The notes beneath the pieces were generated by a model. The model was given only the letters and a program-made list of their open reading frames with translations, made no database searches and had not been told where the DNA came from. Both the position numbers and the translations under genes were made by a program. Positions 45,257 through 53,013 of a DNA stretch of 64,000 nt are shown in pieces (position 1 is the first letter of the stretch; the number at the start of each line of letters is the position of its first letter). Origin of the DNA: Gottfriedia endophytica (GTDB lineage: Bacteria; Bacillota; Bacilli; Bacillales; Bacillaceae_G); the NCBI RefSeq assembly GCF_017814275.1, contig NZ_JAGIYQ010000003.1, forward strand, positions 186,001-250,000. Direction: 5' to 3'.

Positions 45257-45775
45257 ATGAATGAAGAGCAATATCTTTTTTATAACCTTAGCGAAAGAGA
45301 TATGAACTTTAAGCGTGTCATTTTTCATTTGAGGGAGTTTGTACAAAAAGATCCTTATGCTCACTATCGTCTCTCAATTGGTACGGATTCACAGGTTCAT
45401 AGTAAAGGGACAAAATTCATTACAGCTTTGCATTTACACAGGGTTGGAAACGGAGCTTGGGGATGCTTGAATTCTTGTTTTCATAATCGCAAAATTAGAA
45501 ATTTAAAAGAGAAAATTTTTTTAGAAACTTTATATAGTCAAGAAATTGCACTTTTATTAACTCCCTTCCATTTAAATGAAATTTTTCAGCCAATATATGA
45601 CCAAGTAGGTACAAAAAATTTTAGTTTTGAAATCCATTTAGATATCGGAGAAGTAGGATTAACAAAAGAATTTATTCAAGAAATGACATCTAAAATAAGT
45701 GCCATGGGAATTACACCCAAAATAAAGCCTGAATCATATACAGCATTTAGTTATGCGAATAAATTTACAAAATAA
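45257..45775 (+). CDS. ykuK: YkuK family RNase H-like protein (DUF458)
   Basis: A 172-residue protein, the same length as B. subtilis YkuK. The fold resembles RNase H: an Asp-bearing first strand (RLSIGTDSQVHSKGTKFITAL) and a later acidic HLDIGEVG segment. The enzymatic activity is unproven. I chose ATG 45257, as GGAGAG upstream fits it better than the GTG at 45248. abbA follows about 50 bp later on the same strand without a terminator between, so they may be co-transcribed. Confidence 0.88.
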   Translation: MNEEQYLFYNLSERDMNFKRVIFHLREFVQKDPYAHYRLSIGTDSQVHSKGTKFITALHLHRVGNGAWGCLNSCFHNRKIRNLKEKIFLETLYSQEIALLLTPFHLNEIFQPIYDQVGTKNFSFEIHLDIGEVGLTKEFIQEMTSKISAMGITPKIKPESYTAFSYANKFTK

Positions 45776-45826
45776 TTCGTTTAAATTAATAAAACATGGA
45801 TAAGAATGAAAATAGGAGGGATGAAG

Positions 45827-46018
45827 ATGCAGAGTGAAGAAAAATTTACCGATGATGAAATGTATTTATTAGTAGATACCGTAATGAAGCAAAATTATGC
45901 AATTGAATTAGTTTCTTCACAAATTACAGACATTGAAAATGGTTTAATGGATGTCGGAGAAGAACAGTATACTCGTTTATTGCATTTATATCATAAATTA
46001 AGGGATTTAGGATTGTAA
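45827..46018 (+). CDS. abbA: AbbA, antirepressor of the transition-state regulator AbrB
   Basis: A 63-residue all-helical protein. The FTDDEMYLLVDTVMKQNYAIELVSSQITDIENG core aligns by eye with B. subtilis AbbA, and the gene sits between ykuK and ykuL as there. AbbA mimics DNA and removes AbrB from its targets on entry into sporulation. I chose ATG 45827 because AGGAGGG lies 7 bp before it; ATG 45821 is too close. Confidence 0.85.
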   Translation: MQSEEKFTDDEMYLLVDTVMKQNYAIELVSSQITDIENGLMDVGEEQYTRLLHLYHKLRDLGL

Positions 46019-46038
46019 ATTGTATATTGTACAATGTA

Positions 46039-46086
46039 GAACCGTTTTAGATAATGAACAGTTTCGTTATCTAAAACGGTTTTTCC
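46039..46086 (+). terminator. Terminator of abbA
   Basis: Perfect stem AACCGTTTTAGATAA / TTATCTAAAACGGTT, T5 after it. Confidence 0.9.
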
Positions 46087-46090
46087 TTTT

Positions 46091-46190
46091 AAAGAGGAAC
46101 GAGGGCAGAGAGCAGGAAATAGGAAAGAAGGAAAAGGGAACAAGGAACAAGGAACAAGGAAACAAGGTACAAGGAACAGGGTACGGGAAC
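46091..46190. repeat. Polypurine tract with GGAACAA heptamer-like repeats
   Basis: About 100 bases of almost pure purine on the plus strand, containing AAGGAACAAGGAACAAGG and diverged units (AAACAAGG, TACAAGG). No credible gene: frames through it lack a ribosome binding site and read low-complexity on both strands. Confidence 0.7.
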
Positions 46191-46199
46191 TACCCGACA

Positions 46200-46275
46200 C
46201 TGAAAGAGAGAACCTGTAGTGGAATTGAACGTATCACCTTCTTAAATAGCAACAAAGTTTACGAAAACAGGCAAT
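46200..46275. repeat. Degenerate family A right-end fragment
   Basis: Ends with TAGCAACAAAGTTTACGAAAACAGGC, the family A right flank, preceded by a decayed arm. The GC core is absent. Confidence 0.5.
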
Positions 46276-46433
46276 ATATTATTCCTATTTAATAAAATAT
46301 TAGGTAGAAATTTAATTTTATATAGGGATACCTTAGACTACATTAAGCTTTTATCATTCAAAATTTCTCTAATTGGAAAGGTTTTTGCAATCTGATACAA
46401 TATGTGTAGTTAGGTATAATTGGGGGAAAACAA

Positions 46434-46877
46434 ATGATCAGTATGGATGGACAACATTTTTATGAACATAAAGTTGAAGAAGTTATTATATCGAGTGAAA
46501 AAGTAGCACATGTTCAAGTAGGAAATAATTTAGAACATGCATTATTGGTATTAACAAAATCAGGGTACTCAGCGATTCCGGTATTAAATCCTAAATTTCA
46601 ATTAAAAGGGTTAATAAGTACTTCTATGATTTTAGATCGCATTTTAGGACTTGAACGAATTGAGTTTGAAAAGCTTGATTCAATGAAAGTAGAAGACGTT
46701 ATGAGTACAGATCATCCCACTTTAAAACCAGATGATACGCTAGCAAAGGGTCTTGAATATGTTGTAGACCACCCATTTGTGTGTGTGGTTGATGATAACC
46801 TTACGTTTGAAGGAATCTTAACGAGACGAGCTATTTTAAAACAATTAAAGAAAAGTGTAAGACGATATAATAAATAA
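46434..46877 (+). CDS. darB: CBS-domain protein DarB (YkuL), c-di-AMP receptor
   Basis: A 147-residue protein made of two CBS domains (about 10-70: YSAIPVLNPKFQLKGLIS; 80-145: VEDVMSTDHPTLKPDD, VVDDNLTFEGILTRR). B. subtilis DarB binds c-di-AMP and, when free of it, stimulates Rel and pyruvate carboxylase, linking potassium status to the stringent response. Order (abbA-ykuL-ccpC) and length match. Start ATG 46434 has GGGGGA upstream. The stop is followed 4 bp later by family A copy 12. Confidence 0.92.
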   Translation: MISMDGQHFYEHKVEEVIISSEKVAHVQVGNNLEHALLVLTKSGYSAIPVLNPKFQLKGLISTSMILDRILGLERIEFEKLDSMKVEDVMSTDHPTLKPDDTLAKGLEYVVDHPFVCVVDDNLTFEGILTRRAILKQLKKSVRRYNK

Positions 46878-46880
46878 CAA

Positions 46881-47098
46881 GGCTGTTTTCGTATACATTG
46901 TTGCTAATTTAGCATGCGATAGTTGATTACAACTCCAGGATGCTCGCTTTCCGTGTGGCGTGAGCTAGCCTCCTCGGCAAGCCTGCGGGGTCTCAGCCTT
47001 CCCGCTATTCCCACAGGAGTCTCGCACCTTCCGCCCGAATCAACTTCTGTCTTTAAAATTAAAAATCTCGGGTAGCAACAATCTTTGAGAAAAGAGCC
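46881..47098 (-). repeat. Family A palindromic repeat, copy 12 (reverse)
   Basis: Starts at GGCTGTTTTC 3 bp after the darB stop and ends GAGAAAAGAGCC. Arms AGTTGATTACAAC and GCCCGAATCAACT match only outside, the mirror of copy 4's mismatch. The outer flank carries GGGTAGCAACAAT, mixing A and C end sequence. Confidence 0.85.
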
Positions 47099-47174
47099 AT
47101 TAACAATAAATGCAAAACAATTTTTGAAAGTTAATTTGAAATCAATCTAAATTCAAATTGCAAAAGAAAAAAGA

Positions 47175-47213
47175 AAAAAGTAAGTCATACTCGCAAAATG
47201 ACTTACTTTTTTT
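47175..47213 (+). terminator. Terminator-like hairpin directly before the ccpC ribosome binding site
   Basis: Arms AAAAAGTAAGTCAT and ATGACTTACTTTTTT are perfect and run straight into AAGGAG (47214-47219). An inverted repeat AATTTGAA / TTCAAATT lies 20 bp upstream (47132-47158). Any promoter must lie upstream, so ccpC mRNA has to pass this hairpin. Confidence 0.75.
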
Positions 47214-47229
47214 AAGGAGTAAACTAATT

Positions 47230-48096
47230 ATGCATATGGATGATTTCCGCTTTATCATTACTCTTGCTGAAGAGAAAAATATGAGAAAAGCCGCTGAAAG
47301 ATTATTTGTTTCTCAGCCAGCATTAAGCCAAAAGCTTCAAAATCTTGAACGAATTCTTGGAACGGAACTTTTTGTTCGTTCTCAAAAGGGACTAACTATT
47401 ACAGCATCTGGGGAAATTGTTCTTCAATATGCAAAAGAAATGGAAATGACATACCAACAAATGACTGAAAAATTATTAATTTCAAAAAGCGGTGTTTCAG
47501 GTACTTTGAAAATAGCCGTGTCATCTGTTGTCGCACAATATTGGTTGCCACCGTTATTGAAAAAGTTTTTAATCGAGCATCCGAATGTTCAAATTTCATT
47601 ATTTACCGGTTGGAGTAGTGAAATTATGAATCGTTTGCATGAAAATGAAGTACAGCTTGCCATTGTAAGGGGCAATCAAGATTGGTATGGAAAGAAAGAA
47701 TTAATTTTTTCTGATGAACTATTACTAGTTGATCCGGTTAAGCACGATCTATCAGAATATAAGCATTTAAATAAACCATTTATCCAGTTTAGAAGTAATT
47801 CAAATTATTATCAACTTATTCAATCATGGTGGTATGAAACATTCGGTTCTGCTCCGAAACAAGAAATCGTAGTTGACCAAATTGAAACGTGTAAACAGTT
47901 AGTTTTAAATGGAATAGGATTTGCCATATTACCCTCAACGGTTTTACATGACGTTTCGAATGAAGTGTTAAACAGGATTCCTCTGTTTATGAATAAAGAA
48001 AAGAGACTTTTAAGAGATACTTATCTTCTATATCATGAAGATGTAAGTAAATTAAAGCAGGTTGAAGGATTTTTGAATATTATAAAAGAAAAATAA
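47230..48096 (+). CDS. ccpC: LysR-family regulator CcpC
   Basis: A 288-residue LysR regulator: N-terminal winged HTH (DDFRFIITLAEEKNMRKAAE, then SQPALSQKLQNLE) and a periplasmic-binding-type effector domain (about 90-285). B. subtilis CcpC represses citB and citZ, with citrate as inducer, and the order darB-ccpC-dap is conserved apart from the missing ykuNOP. I chose ATG 47230 with AAGGAG 10 bp upstream; a longer frame from 47158 would run through the terminator hairpin. Confidence 0.9.
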   Translation: MHMDDFRFIITLAEEKNMRKAAERLFVSQPALSQKLQNLERILGTELFVRSQKGLTITASGEIVLQYAKEMEMTYQQMTEKLLISKSGVSGTLKIAVSSVVAQYWLPPLLKKFLIEHPNVQISLFTGWSSEIMNRLHENEVQLAIVRGNQDWYGKKELIFSDELLLVDPVKHDLSEYKHLNKPFIQFRSNSNYYQLIQSWWYETFGSAPKQEIVVDQIETCKQLVLNGIGFAILPSTVLHDVSNEVLNRIPLFMNKEKRLLRDTYLLYHEDVSKLKQVEGFLNIIKEK

Positions 48097-48180
48097 ATCA
48101 TGATTTAACGATATTTGAACTTGCGGGATTCATACTATTTTTGATAGAGTAAGACTATTGAAATGAAGGGAGTTTTTATA

Positions 48181-48897
48181 ATGAATTTAATGGATGCAAA
48201 TGAAATCATTTCTTTTATTGGAAATGCTACTAAGAAAACACCTGTAAAGGTATATGTAAAAGGGCAATTAGACAAGTTACAAATTGCTGATTCAATCCAA
48301 GCATTTATTTCACAAAATAGTGGAGTATTATTCGGTGAATGGGATGCAATTAAAGTTATTTTAAATGATCAAAAAGAATACATAGAAGATTTTGTAATTG
48401 AATCTGATCGTCGAAATTCTGCTATTCCTATGTTAGATTCAAAAGAAATTAAAGCGCGTATTGAGCCAGGTGCTATTATTCGTGAGCACGTTTCAATTGG
48501 TGATAATGCTGTTATCATGATGGGAGCAGTTATTAATATCGGAGCTGTAATTGGTGAAGGTACAATGATCGATATGAATGCTGTTCTTGGTGGAAGAGCA
48601 ACAACTGGTAAAAATTGTCACGTTGGTGCGGGAGCAGTTTTAGCTGGTGTAATTGAACCACCTTCAGCGCAACCAGTTATCATTGAAGATGACGTTGTAA
48701 TCGGAGCAAACGCTGTAGTATTAGAAGGTGTTAAAGTTGGAAAAGGAGCAGTTGTTGCTGCTGGAGCAATTGTTACTGAAGACGTACCTCCTTATACAGT
48801 TGTAGCTGGAGTACCTGCAAGAGTAATTAAAGAAATCGATGAAAAAACAAAATCAAAAACAGAAATTAAACAAGAGTTAAGAAAACTAAATAATTAA
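48181..48897 (+). CDS. dapH: Tetrahydrodipicolinate N-acetyltransferase DapH
   Basis: A 238-residue acyltransferase of the acetyl branch of lysine/diaminopimelate synthesis. An N-terminal alpha/beta part is followed from about residue 88 by a left-handed beta-helix of hexapeptide repeats ([46 protein letters not shown]). The product supplies peptidoglycan and spore dipicolinate. The start is ATG 48181 behind AAGGGAG. dapL follows after a terminator-like hairpin. Confidence 0.95.
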   Translation: MNLMDANEIISFIGNATKKTPVKVYVKGQLDKLQIADSIQAFISQNSGVLFGEWDAIKVILNDQKEYIEDFVIESDRRNSAIPMLDSKEIKARIEPGAIIREHVSIGDNAVIMMGAVINIGAVIGEGTMIDMNAVLGGRATTGKNCHVGAGAVLAGVIEPPSAQPVIIEDDVVIGANAVVLEGVKVGKGAVVAAGAIVTEDVPPYTVVAGVPARVIKEIDEKTKSKTEIKQELRKLNN

Positions 48898-48917
48898 TAG
48901 ATAATATCATCGATTAG

Positions 48918-48967
48918 AGGCTGTTCCAAACATTTCGTGCCAAGCACTAATGGGACAGCCTTTTTTT
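48918..48967 (+). terminator. Terminator-like hairpin between dapH and dapL
   Basis: Arms AGGCTGTTCC and GGGACAGCC with an inner TGCCAAGCA-type stem and T7, followed at once by the dapL ribosome binding site (GAGGAGGG, 48968-48975). Confidence 0.75.
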
Positions 48968-48981
48968 GAGGAGGGAACAAT

Positions 48982-50097
48982 ATGAATAAATTTATTGAGA
49001 TTAGAAGAGACCTCCACCAAATTCCTGAGATTGGTTTTCATGAGGTAAAGACTCAAGCGTATTTATTAAATTATATTAATTCTCTTGATTCAGACCGTAT
49101 TGAAATAAAAACATGGAGAACAGGTGTTTTAGTAAAAGTAAATGGAAAAAACCCAACAAAAACAGTCGGATATCGAACTGATATTGATGGCTTACCTGTT
49201 AACGAAGAGACTAATTTGCCTTTCCCTTCTAAACATGATGGAATGATGCATGCATGTGGTCATGATGTCCATATGAGTATTACACTCGGTCTATTAACAA
49301 ATATTGTTAATGAACCAATTGCAGATAACGTTTTATTTATTTTCCAACCAGCAGAGGAAGGGCCAGGGGGAGCTAAACCATTAATGGTAAGTATGGAGTT
49401 CCAAGAATGGAAGCCAGATGTTATTTATGCATTACATATTGCTCCAGAATATAAGGTGGGGACTATTGCTACCAAACCTGGCTTACTATTCGCACATACG
49501 TCAGAACTTTTTATTGATTTTTATGGTACGAGTGGACATGCAGCGTTTCCTCATTTAACAAATGATATGATTGTAGCATCAAGTCATTTTATTACTCAAA
49601 TACAATCCATTATTTCAAGAAATGTGAATCCATTAGATAGTGCGGTTATTACAATAGGAAAAATAAATGGTGGAACAGTTCAAAATGTTATCGCAGATCA
49701 TGTTCGAATTGAAGGAACAATGCGATCACTTAGTGCAGAATCAATGAATAAATTAAAAGAACGCATTTTAAGCATGATTAATGGATTTCAAGAGAGTTTT
49801 CAGTGTAAAATTAAAGTGGACTTTGGCTGTAATTATTATGGAGTTATCAATAATGAAACTATTACGAATGACTTCCTAACTTTTGCTAAAAACTATAATG
49901 GGATTGAAGCGATTGAATGTGATGTAGCAATGACAGGTGAAGATTTTGGATTTATGACTAAGGATATTCCAGGAATGATGTTTTGGTTAGGAGTAGATTC
50001 TCCATTTGGTCTACACCATCAAAAATTAAATCCAAATGAGCAAGCGATCCCACTTACAATTGAATTTTTAACAAATTTCTTTAAAAACATTAAATGA
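48982..50097 (+). CDS. dapL: N-acetyldiaminopimelate deacetylase DapL
   Basis: A 371-residue M20-family metallohydrolase. Metal-site motifs: [31 protein letters not shown], a His in YALHIAPE and the C-terminal GLHHQKLN. It deacetylates N-acetyl-L,L-diaminopimelate. Start ATG 48982 follows GAGGAGGG. Its stop codon overlaps a Fur-type box belonging to the peroxiredoxin promoter region. Confidence 0.94.
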   Translation: MNKFIEIRRDLHQIPEIGFHEVKTQAYLLNYINSLDSDRIEIKTWRTGVLVKVNGKNPTKTVGYRTDIDGLPVNEETNLPFPSKHDGMMHACGHDVHMSITLGLLTNIVNEPIADNVLFIFQPAEEGPGGAKPLMVSMEFQEWKPDVIYALHIAPEYKVGTIATKPGLLFAHTSELFIDFYGTSGHAAFPHLTNDMIVASSHFITQIQSIISRNVNPLDSAVITIGKINGGTVQNVIADHVRIEGTMRSLSAESMNKLKERILSMINGFQESFQCKIKVDFGCNYYGVINNETITNDFLTFAKNYNGIEAIECDVAMTGEDFGFMTKDIPGMMFWLGVDSPFGLHHQKLNPNEQAIPLTIEFLTNFFKNIK

Positions 50098-50109
50098 AAA
50101 TGATTATCA
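50095..50109 (+). promoter_or_regulatory. Fur-type 7-1-7 box overlapping the dapL stop
   Basis: TGAAAATGATTATCA differs from TGATAATnATTATCA at one base. It is immediately followed by the PerR-like box and the ykuU promoter. Confidence 0.6.
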
Positions 50110-50111
50110 AA

Positions 50112-50126
50112 TAATAATTATTATAA
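50112..50126 (+). promoter_or_regulatory. PerR-type box upstream of ykuU
   Basis: TAATAATTATTATAA differs from the PerR consensus TTATAATnATTATAA at one base. It lies 7 bp before the -35 hexamer. Confidence 0.6.
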
Positions 50127-50133
50127 ATTAATA

Positions 50134-50162
50134 TTGACTTTAATTAGTTGATTTAATATAAT
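50134..50162 (+). promoter_or_regulatory. Sigma-A promoter of ykuU
   Basis: TTGACT (50134-50139) and TATAAT (50157-50162) with a 17-bp spacer, 53 bp before the start codon. Confidence 0.85.
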
Positions 50163-50215
50163 TTATTTGTAAGCAATATTAATTAATTTACATAACCAAT
50201 TGGAGGTATTTTTAA

Positions 50216-50758
50216 ATGGCAGAACGTTTAGTAGGAAAACAAGCACCACGTTTTGAAATGGAAGCAGTTTTATCAAATAAACAATTTGGTAAAGTAAGCT
50301 TAGAAGAAAACATGAAAAATGACAAATGGACAGTACTTTTCTTCTATCCAATGGACTTCACTTTCGTATGTCCAACTGAAATTATCGCTATTTCAGAGCG
50401 TTATGAAGAATTCCAAGATTTAGATGCTGAAGTTATTGGTGTATCTACAGATACAATCCACACTCACTTAGCTTGGATCAACACAGATCGTAAAGAAAAT
50501 GGTATTGGTCAATTAGCTTACACATTAGCTGCTGATACAAATCATGTAGTTTCTCGTGATTATGGTGTGTTAATTGAAGAAGAAGGTATCGCTTTACGCG
50601 GACTATTCATCATCAATCCAGAAGGTGAATTAATGTACCAAGTAGTTCACCATAACAATGTAGGCCGTGAAGTTGACGAAGTTTTACGTGTTCTTCAAGC
50701 TTTACAAACTGGTGGACTTTGCCCAGCTAACTGGAAACCAGGTCAAGCTACACTTTAA
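50216..50758 (+). CDS. ykuU: 2-Cys peroxiredoxin YkuU
   Basis: A 180-residue AhpC/Prx1-type peroxidase. The peroxidatic Cys is C52 (FTFVCPTEI) and the resolving Cys C169 (GGLCPANW); active-site Pro/Thr and Arg surroundings are intact. It reduces H2O2 and organic peroxides using thioredoxin-like partners, of which YkuV, next door, is a good candidate. Codon choice is strongly biased (GCT, GAA, ATC), suggesting high expression. Start ATG 50216 has TTGGAGG upstream. Fur- and PerR-like boxes sit upstream. Confidence 0.94.
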   Translation: MAERLVGKQAPRFEMEAVLSNKQFGKVSLEENMKNDKWTVLFFYPMDFTFVCPTEIIAISERYEEFQDLDAEVIGVSTDTIHTHLAWINTDRKENGIGQLAYTLAADTNHVVSRDYGVLIEEEGIALRGLFIINPEGELMYQVVHHNNVGREVDEVLRVLQALQTGGLCPANWKPGQATL

Positions 50759-50785
50759 TTCTTAACTAACATTTACTTAATTTAA

Positions 50786-50838
50786 AGAGGTTGTCTCAAT
50801 ATCAAAGTGAAATCATTGATGAGACAACCTTTTTTTAA
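50786..50838 (+). terminator. Terminator-like hairpin between ykuU and ykuV
   Basis: Arms AGGTTGTCTCA and GAGACAACCT with an inner ATCAA/TTGAT stem and T8. The ykuV ribosome binding site AGGAGGA follows 17 bp later. Confidence 0.75.
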
Positions 50839-50866
50839 CGATATACATAGGATAGGAGGAGTTAGT

Positions 50867-51322
50867 ATGAGACTACGTACACCAATGCCAGAATTAAATA
50901 GTGCAACTGCTGTTCTAAATAATCCAGTTACGAGAGAAGAATTAATCGGTGAACGCCCAACATTAATTCATTTTTGGTCAGTAAGCTGTCATTTATGTAA
51001 AGAGGCAATGCCAAATATTAATGCGTTTAGAGATGAGTATAAAGACCGTTTAAATGTCGTTAGTGTTCATATGCCACGTTCTGAAGACGATTTAGATATT
51101 GAAAAGGTAAAAGAAGTAGCTGAAGAACATGGGATCACTCAAACTATTTTAGTTGATAATCAGCATGGTATTACGGATGCGTTTGAAAATAAATATGTAC
51201 CAGCATATTATGTTTTTGATAAAAACGGTTTGCTTCGACATTTCCAAGCAGGTGATAGTGGAATGGCAATGCTTGAAAAACGTGTAAATCGAGTGTTAGA
51301 TGAAGCTAGTAAAGCAGAATAA
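50867..51322 (+). CDS. ykuV: Thiol-disulfide oxidoreductase YkuV (thioredoxin-like)
   Basis: A 151-residue TlpA/ResA-like thioredoxin-fold protein without signal peptide. The redox motif is C41-H-L-C44 (FWSVSCHLCKEAMPN), with cis-Pro in NKYVPAYYVFD. In B. subtilis YkuV is a cytosolic reductant encoded beside YkuU, which suggests it recharges that peroxiredoxin. I chose ATG 50867 with AGGAGGA upstream; the longer frame would include the terminator hairpin. Confidence 0.92.
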   Translation: MRLRTPMPELNSATAVLNNPVTREELIGERPTLIHFWSVSCHLCKEAMPNINAFRDEYKDRLNVVSVHMPRSEDDLDIEKVKEVAEEHGITQTILVDNQHGITDAFENKYVPAYYVFDKNGLLRHFQAGDSGMAMLEKRVNRVLDEASKAE

Positions 51323-51333
51323 ATGTATATTAA

Positions 51334-51375
51334 ATAGACTGTCTGATAAGTGATCTTATAAGGCAGTCTATTTTA
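51334..51375 (+). terminator. Terminator of ykuV
   Basis: ATAGACTGTCT and AGGCAGTCTAT arms with TTTTATTT after them. Confidence 0.8.
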
Positions 51376-51391
51376 TTTGCTCTTTTCTATA

Positions 51392-51600
51392 GGTTCTTTT
51401 CTAAAAGCTTTGTTGCTTTTGTTAAAGACAGAAGTTGATTATTACGGAAGGTGCGAGACTCCTATTGGAATAGCGGGAAGGCTGAGACCCCACAGGAGCG
51501 TATGCGACGAGGAGGCTCAGCTCACGCCCCATGGAAAGGGAGCAACCTGGAGTTGTAATCAACTAATGAATACTAAAATAGCTACAATGTTTGAGTAAAT
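51392..51600 (+). repeat. Family A palindromic repeat, copy 13 (forward)
   Basis: Left arm AGTTGATTATTAC, right arm GTTGTAATCAACT: partial match. GTATGCG tip. The right flank decays after AGCTACAATGTTT. Confidence 0.8.
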
Positions 51601-51750
51601 TTTTATTAAGATTAAAATACAAGATAGAATCAGTTCAAGGTTTTTGGGACATAATTAGGATGTAAGAGATTTATGAGTATGATAGAATGGAAGATAAGTA
51701 TAGGTAAGGTTGGAGCATTTATATAACCTTTATGAATTAGGGGGATTAAG

Positions 51751-52809
51751 TTGGCATTACAATCTTTTGCATTATTCATCCTATGGATGTTTTTATATGC
51801 GTATATGATTGTTGCTTCTGTTGACTTCGGAGCTGGATTTTATGCGTTTTACGCTTCTACTAATATTGGGGAGCGGAAATTAACAGAATTAATCAATCAA
51901 CATTTATCTTCAATTTGGGAAATTGCGACCGTGTTTTTCATTTTCTTTTTTGTTGGGATCGTAGGAATTTTTCCGAGAGTTGCGTATTATTATGGTGTCC
52001 CTTTACTTGTACCAGGAAGTATTGCAATGATCTTGGTCGCTATAAGAGGCTCGTTTTATACGTTTCATCAATATGGAAGCAAGCGAAGTAAACTATTTAT
52101 GTTTGTTTATGGAGCGACAAGCTTGCTCATTCCCGTTTCACTTTCTACTGTTTTAACAATATCAGAAGGTGGATTTATCCTTGAAAAAGGGACGGATATT
52201 CATTTTCAGCCGTTTAAGTTATTAACCAACGTTTATTCGATATCAGTCATGTTCCTTGCAATCTGTTCTGTTTTATTTATTAGTGCGATTTTCCTTTTAT
52301 ATTATGCTAGAGCAATCAATGATTCTAGCTCTGAGATAAAGTTAAGAAAATATTATTTATTTTGGTCAGTTCCAACAATATTTTCAAGCGTGTTTGTATT
52401 CGGAGCAATGAAACTGCATAATAAAGCTCATTTTGAACATATGTATAGCTATTGGTTATTATTTTTATTATCATTTGTTTTTTTTATTTTAGCAACTACT
52501 CTTGTCTACCGAAAAAAATACTACGGTTTAGCTTTATCAAGTGTACTTCTTCAATATTTATTTGCGTTTTTTGGTTACGGTTTAAGCCATATGCCATATT
52601 TTTTATATCCCTATTTAAGAATAGAAAATAGTTATACAAAAAGTGGTCTAGCAACAGTTTTAGTATTTATTTTTTTTATTGCGGTTGTTGCTTTTGTAAC
52701 TGTTTTTCTAATTTATTTCTTGAAGAAACCTACTTTGTATCTATCACAAGATAGAGAGAATAAAAATTCAGTCGAAGTTAATAGAGATGATAATAGTGAG
52801 AACCAATAA
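51751..52809 (+). CDS. CydB-like cytochrome bd subunit II homologue without CydA
   Basis: A 352-residue integral membrane protein with about eight to nine helices. The N-terminal SVDFGAGFYAFY and following GIFPRVAYYYG and ILVAIRGSFYTF segments resemble CydB/YthB, the non-haem-ligand subunit of bd-type quinol oxidases. No cydA is adjacent, which is unusual, since CydB is normally co-encoded with it. Its length and C-terminal polar tail (DRENKNSVEVNRDDNSENQ) differ a little from typical CydB. Start TTG 51751 after AGGGGGATT. Its own terminator follows. Confidence 0.72.
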   Translation: MALQSFALFILWMFLYAYMIVASVDFGAGFYAFYASTNIGERKLTELINQHLSSIWEIATVFFIFFFVGIVGIFPRVAYYYGVPLLVPGSIAMILVAIRGSFYTFHQYGSKRSKLFMFVYGATSLLIPVSLSTVLTISEGGFILEKGTDIHFQPFKLLTNVYSISVMFLAICSVLFISAIFLLYYARAINDSSSEIKLRKYYLFWSVPTIFSSVFVFGAMKLHNKAHFEHMYSYWLLFLLSFVFFILATTLVYRKKYYGLALSSVLLQYLFAFFGYGLSHMPYFLYPYLRIENSYTKSGLATVLVFIFFIAVVAFVTVFLIYFLKKPTLYLSQDRENKNSVEVNRDDNSENQ

Positions 52810-52819
52810 GGAGAGACTT

Positions 52820-52874
52820 AATAAACACTTCCCAAAATCGATCCTGATTCGATTTTGTAGAGGTGTTTTTTTAT
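52820..52874 (+). terminator. Terminator of the cydB-like gene
   Basis: AAACACTTC...AAAATCGA pairs with TCGATTTT...AGGTGTTT, T6 following. Confidence 0.8.
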
Positions 52875-52881
52875 GAGAATA

Positions 52882-52925
52882 AAAAAGCCTGTCCCCGGTA
52901 ATTTACCGTGAACAGGCTTTTTTAT
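52882..52925. terminator. Bidirectional terminator before rnjA 3' end
   Basis: AAAAAGCCTGTCCCCGGTAA and TTACCGTGAACAGGCTTTTT form a long stem flanked by A and T runs. It can end rnjA transcripts on the minus strand. Confidence 0.85.
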
Positions 52926-53013
52926 CGTTTATTTGAGTGTCCATTTTATAGGACTTGATTTCAAATTTTAGTAATACTTAGCTAACTTTTGAAAGTTAAT
53001 ATGATTTCATAAA

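Noticed and set aside
46020-46292. Open frames on both strands across the purine tract
   Set aside because: Low-complexity translation, no ribosome binding site, and overlap with the abbA terminator.
47158-47229. Longer N-terminus for CcpC
   Set aside because: It would place a perfect terminator hairpin inside the coding region and lacks a ribosome binding site.
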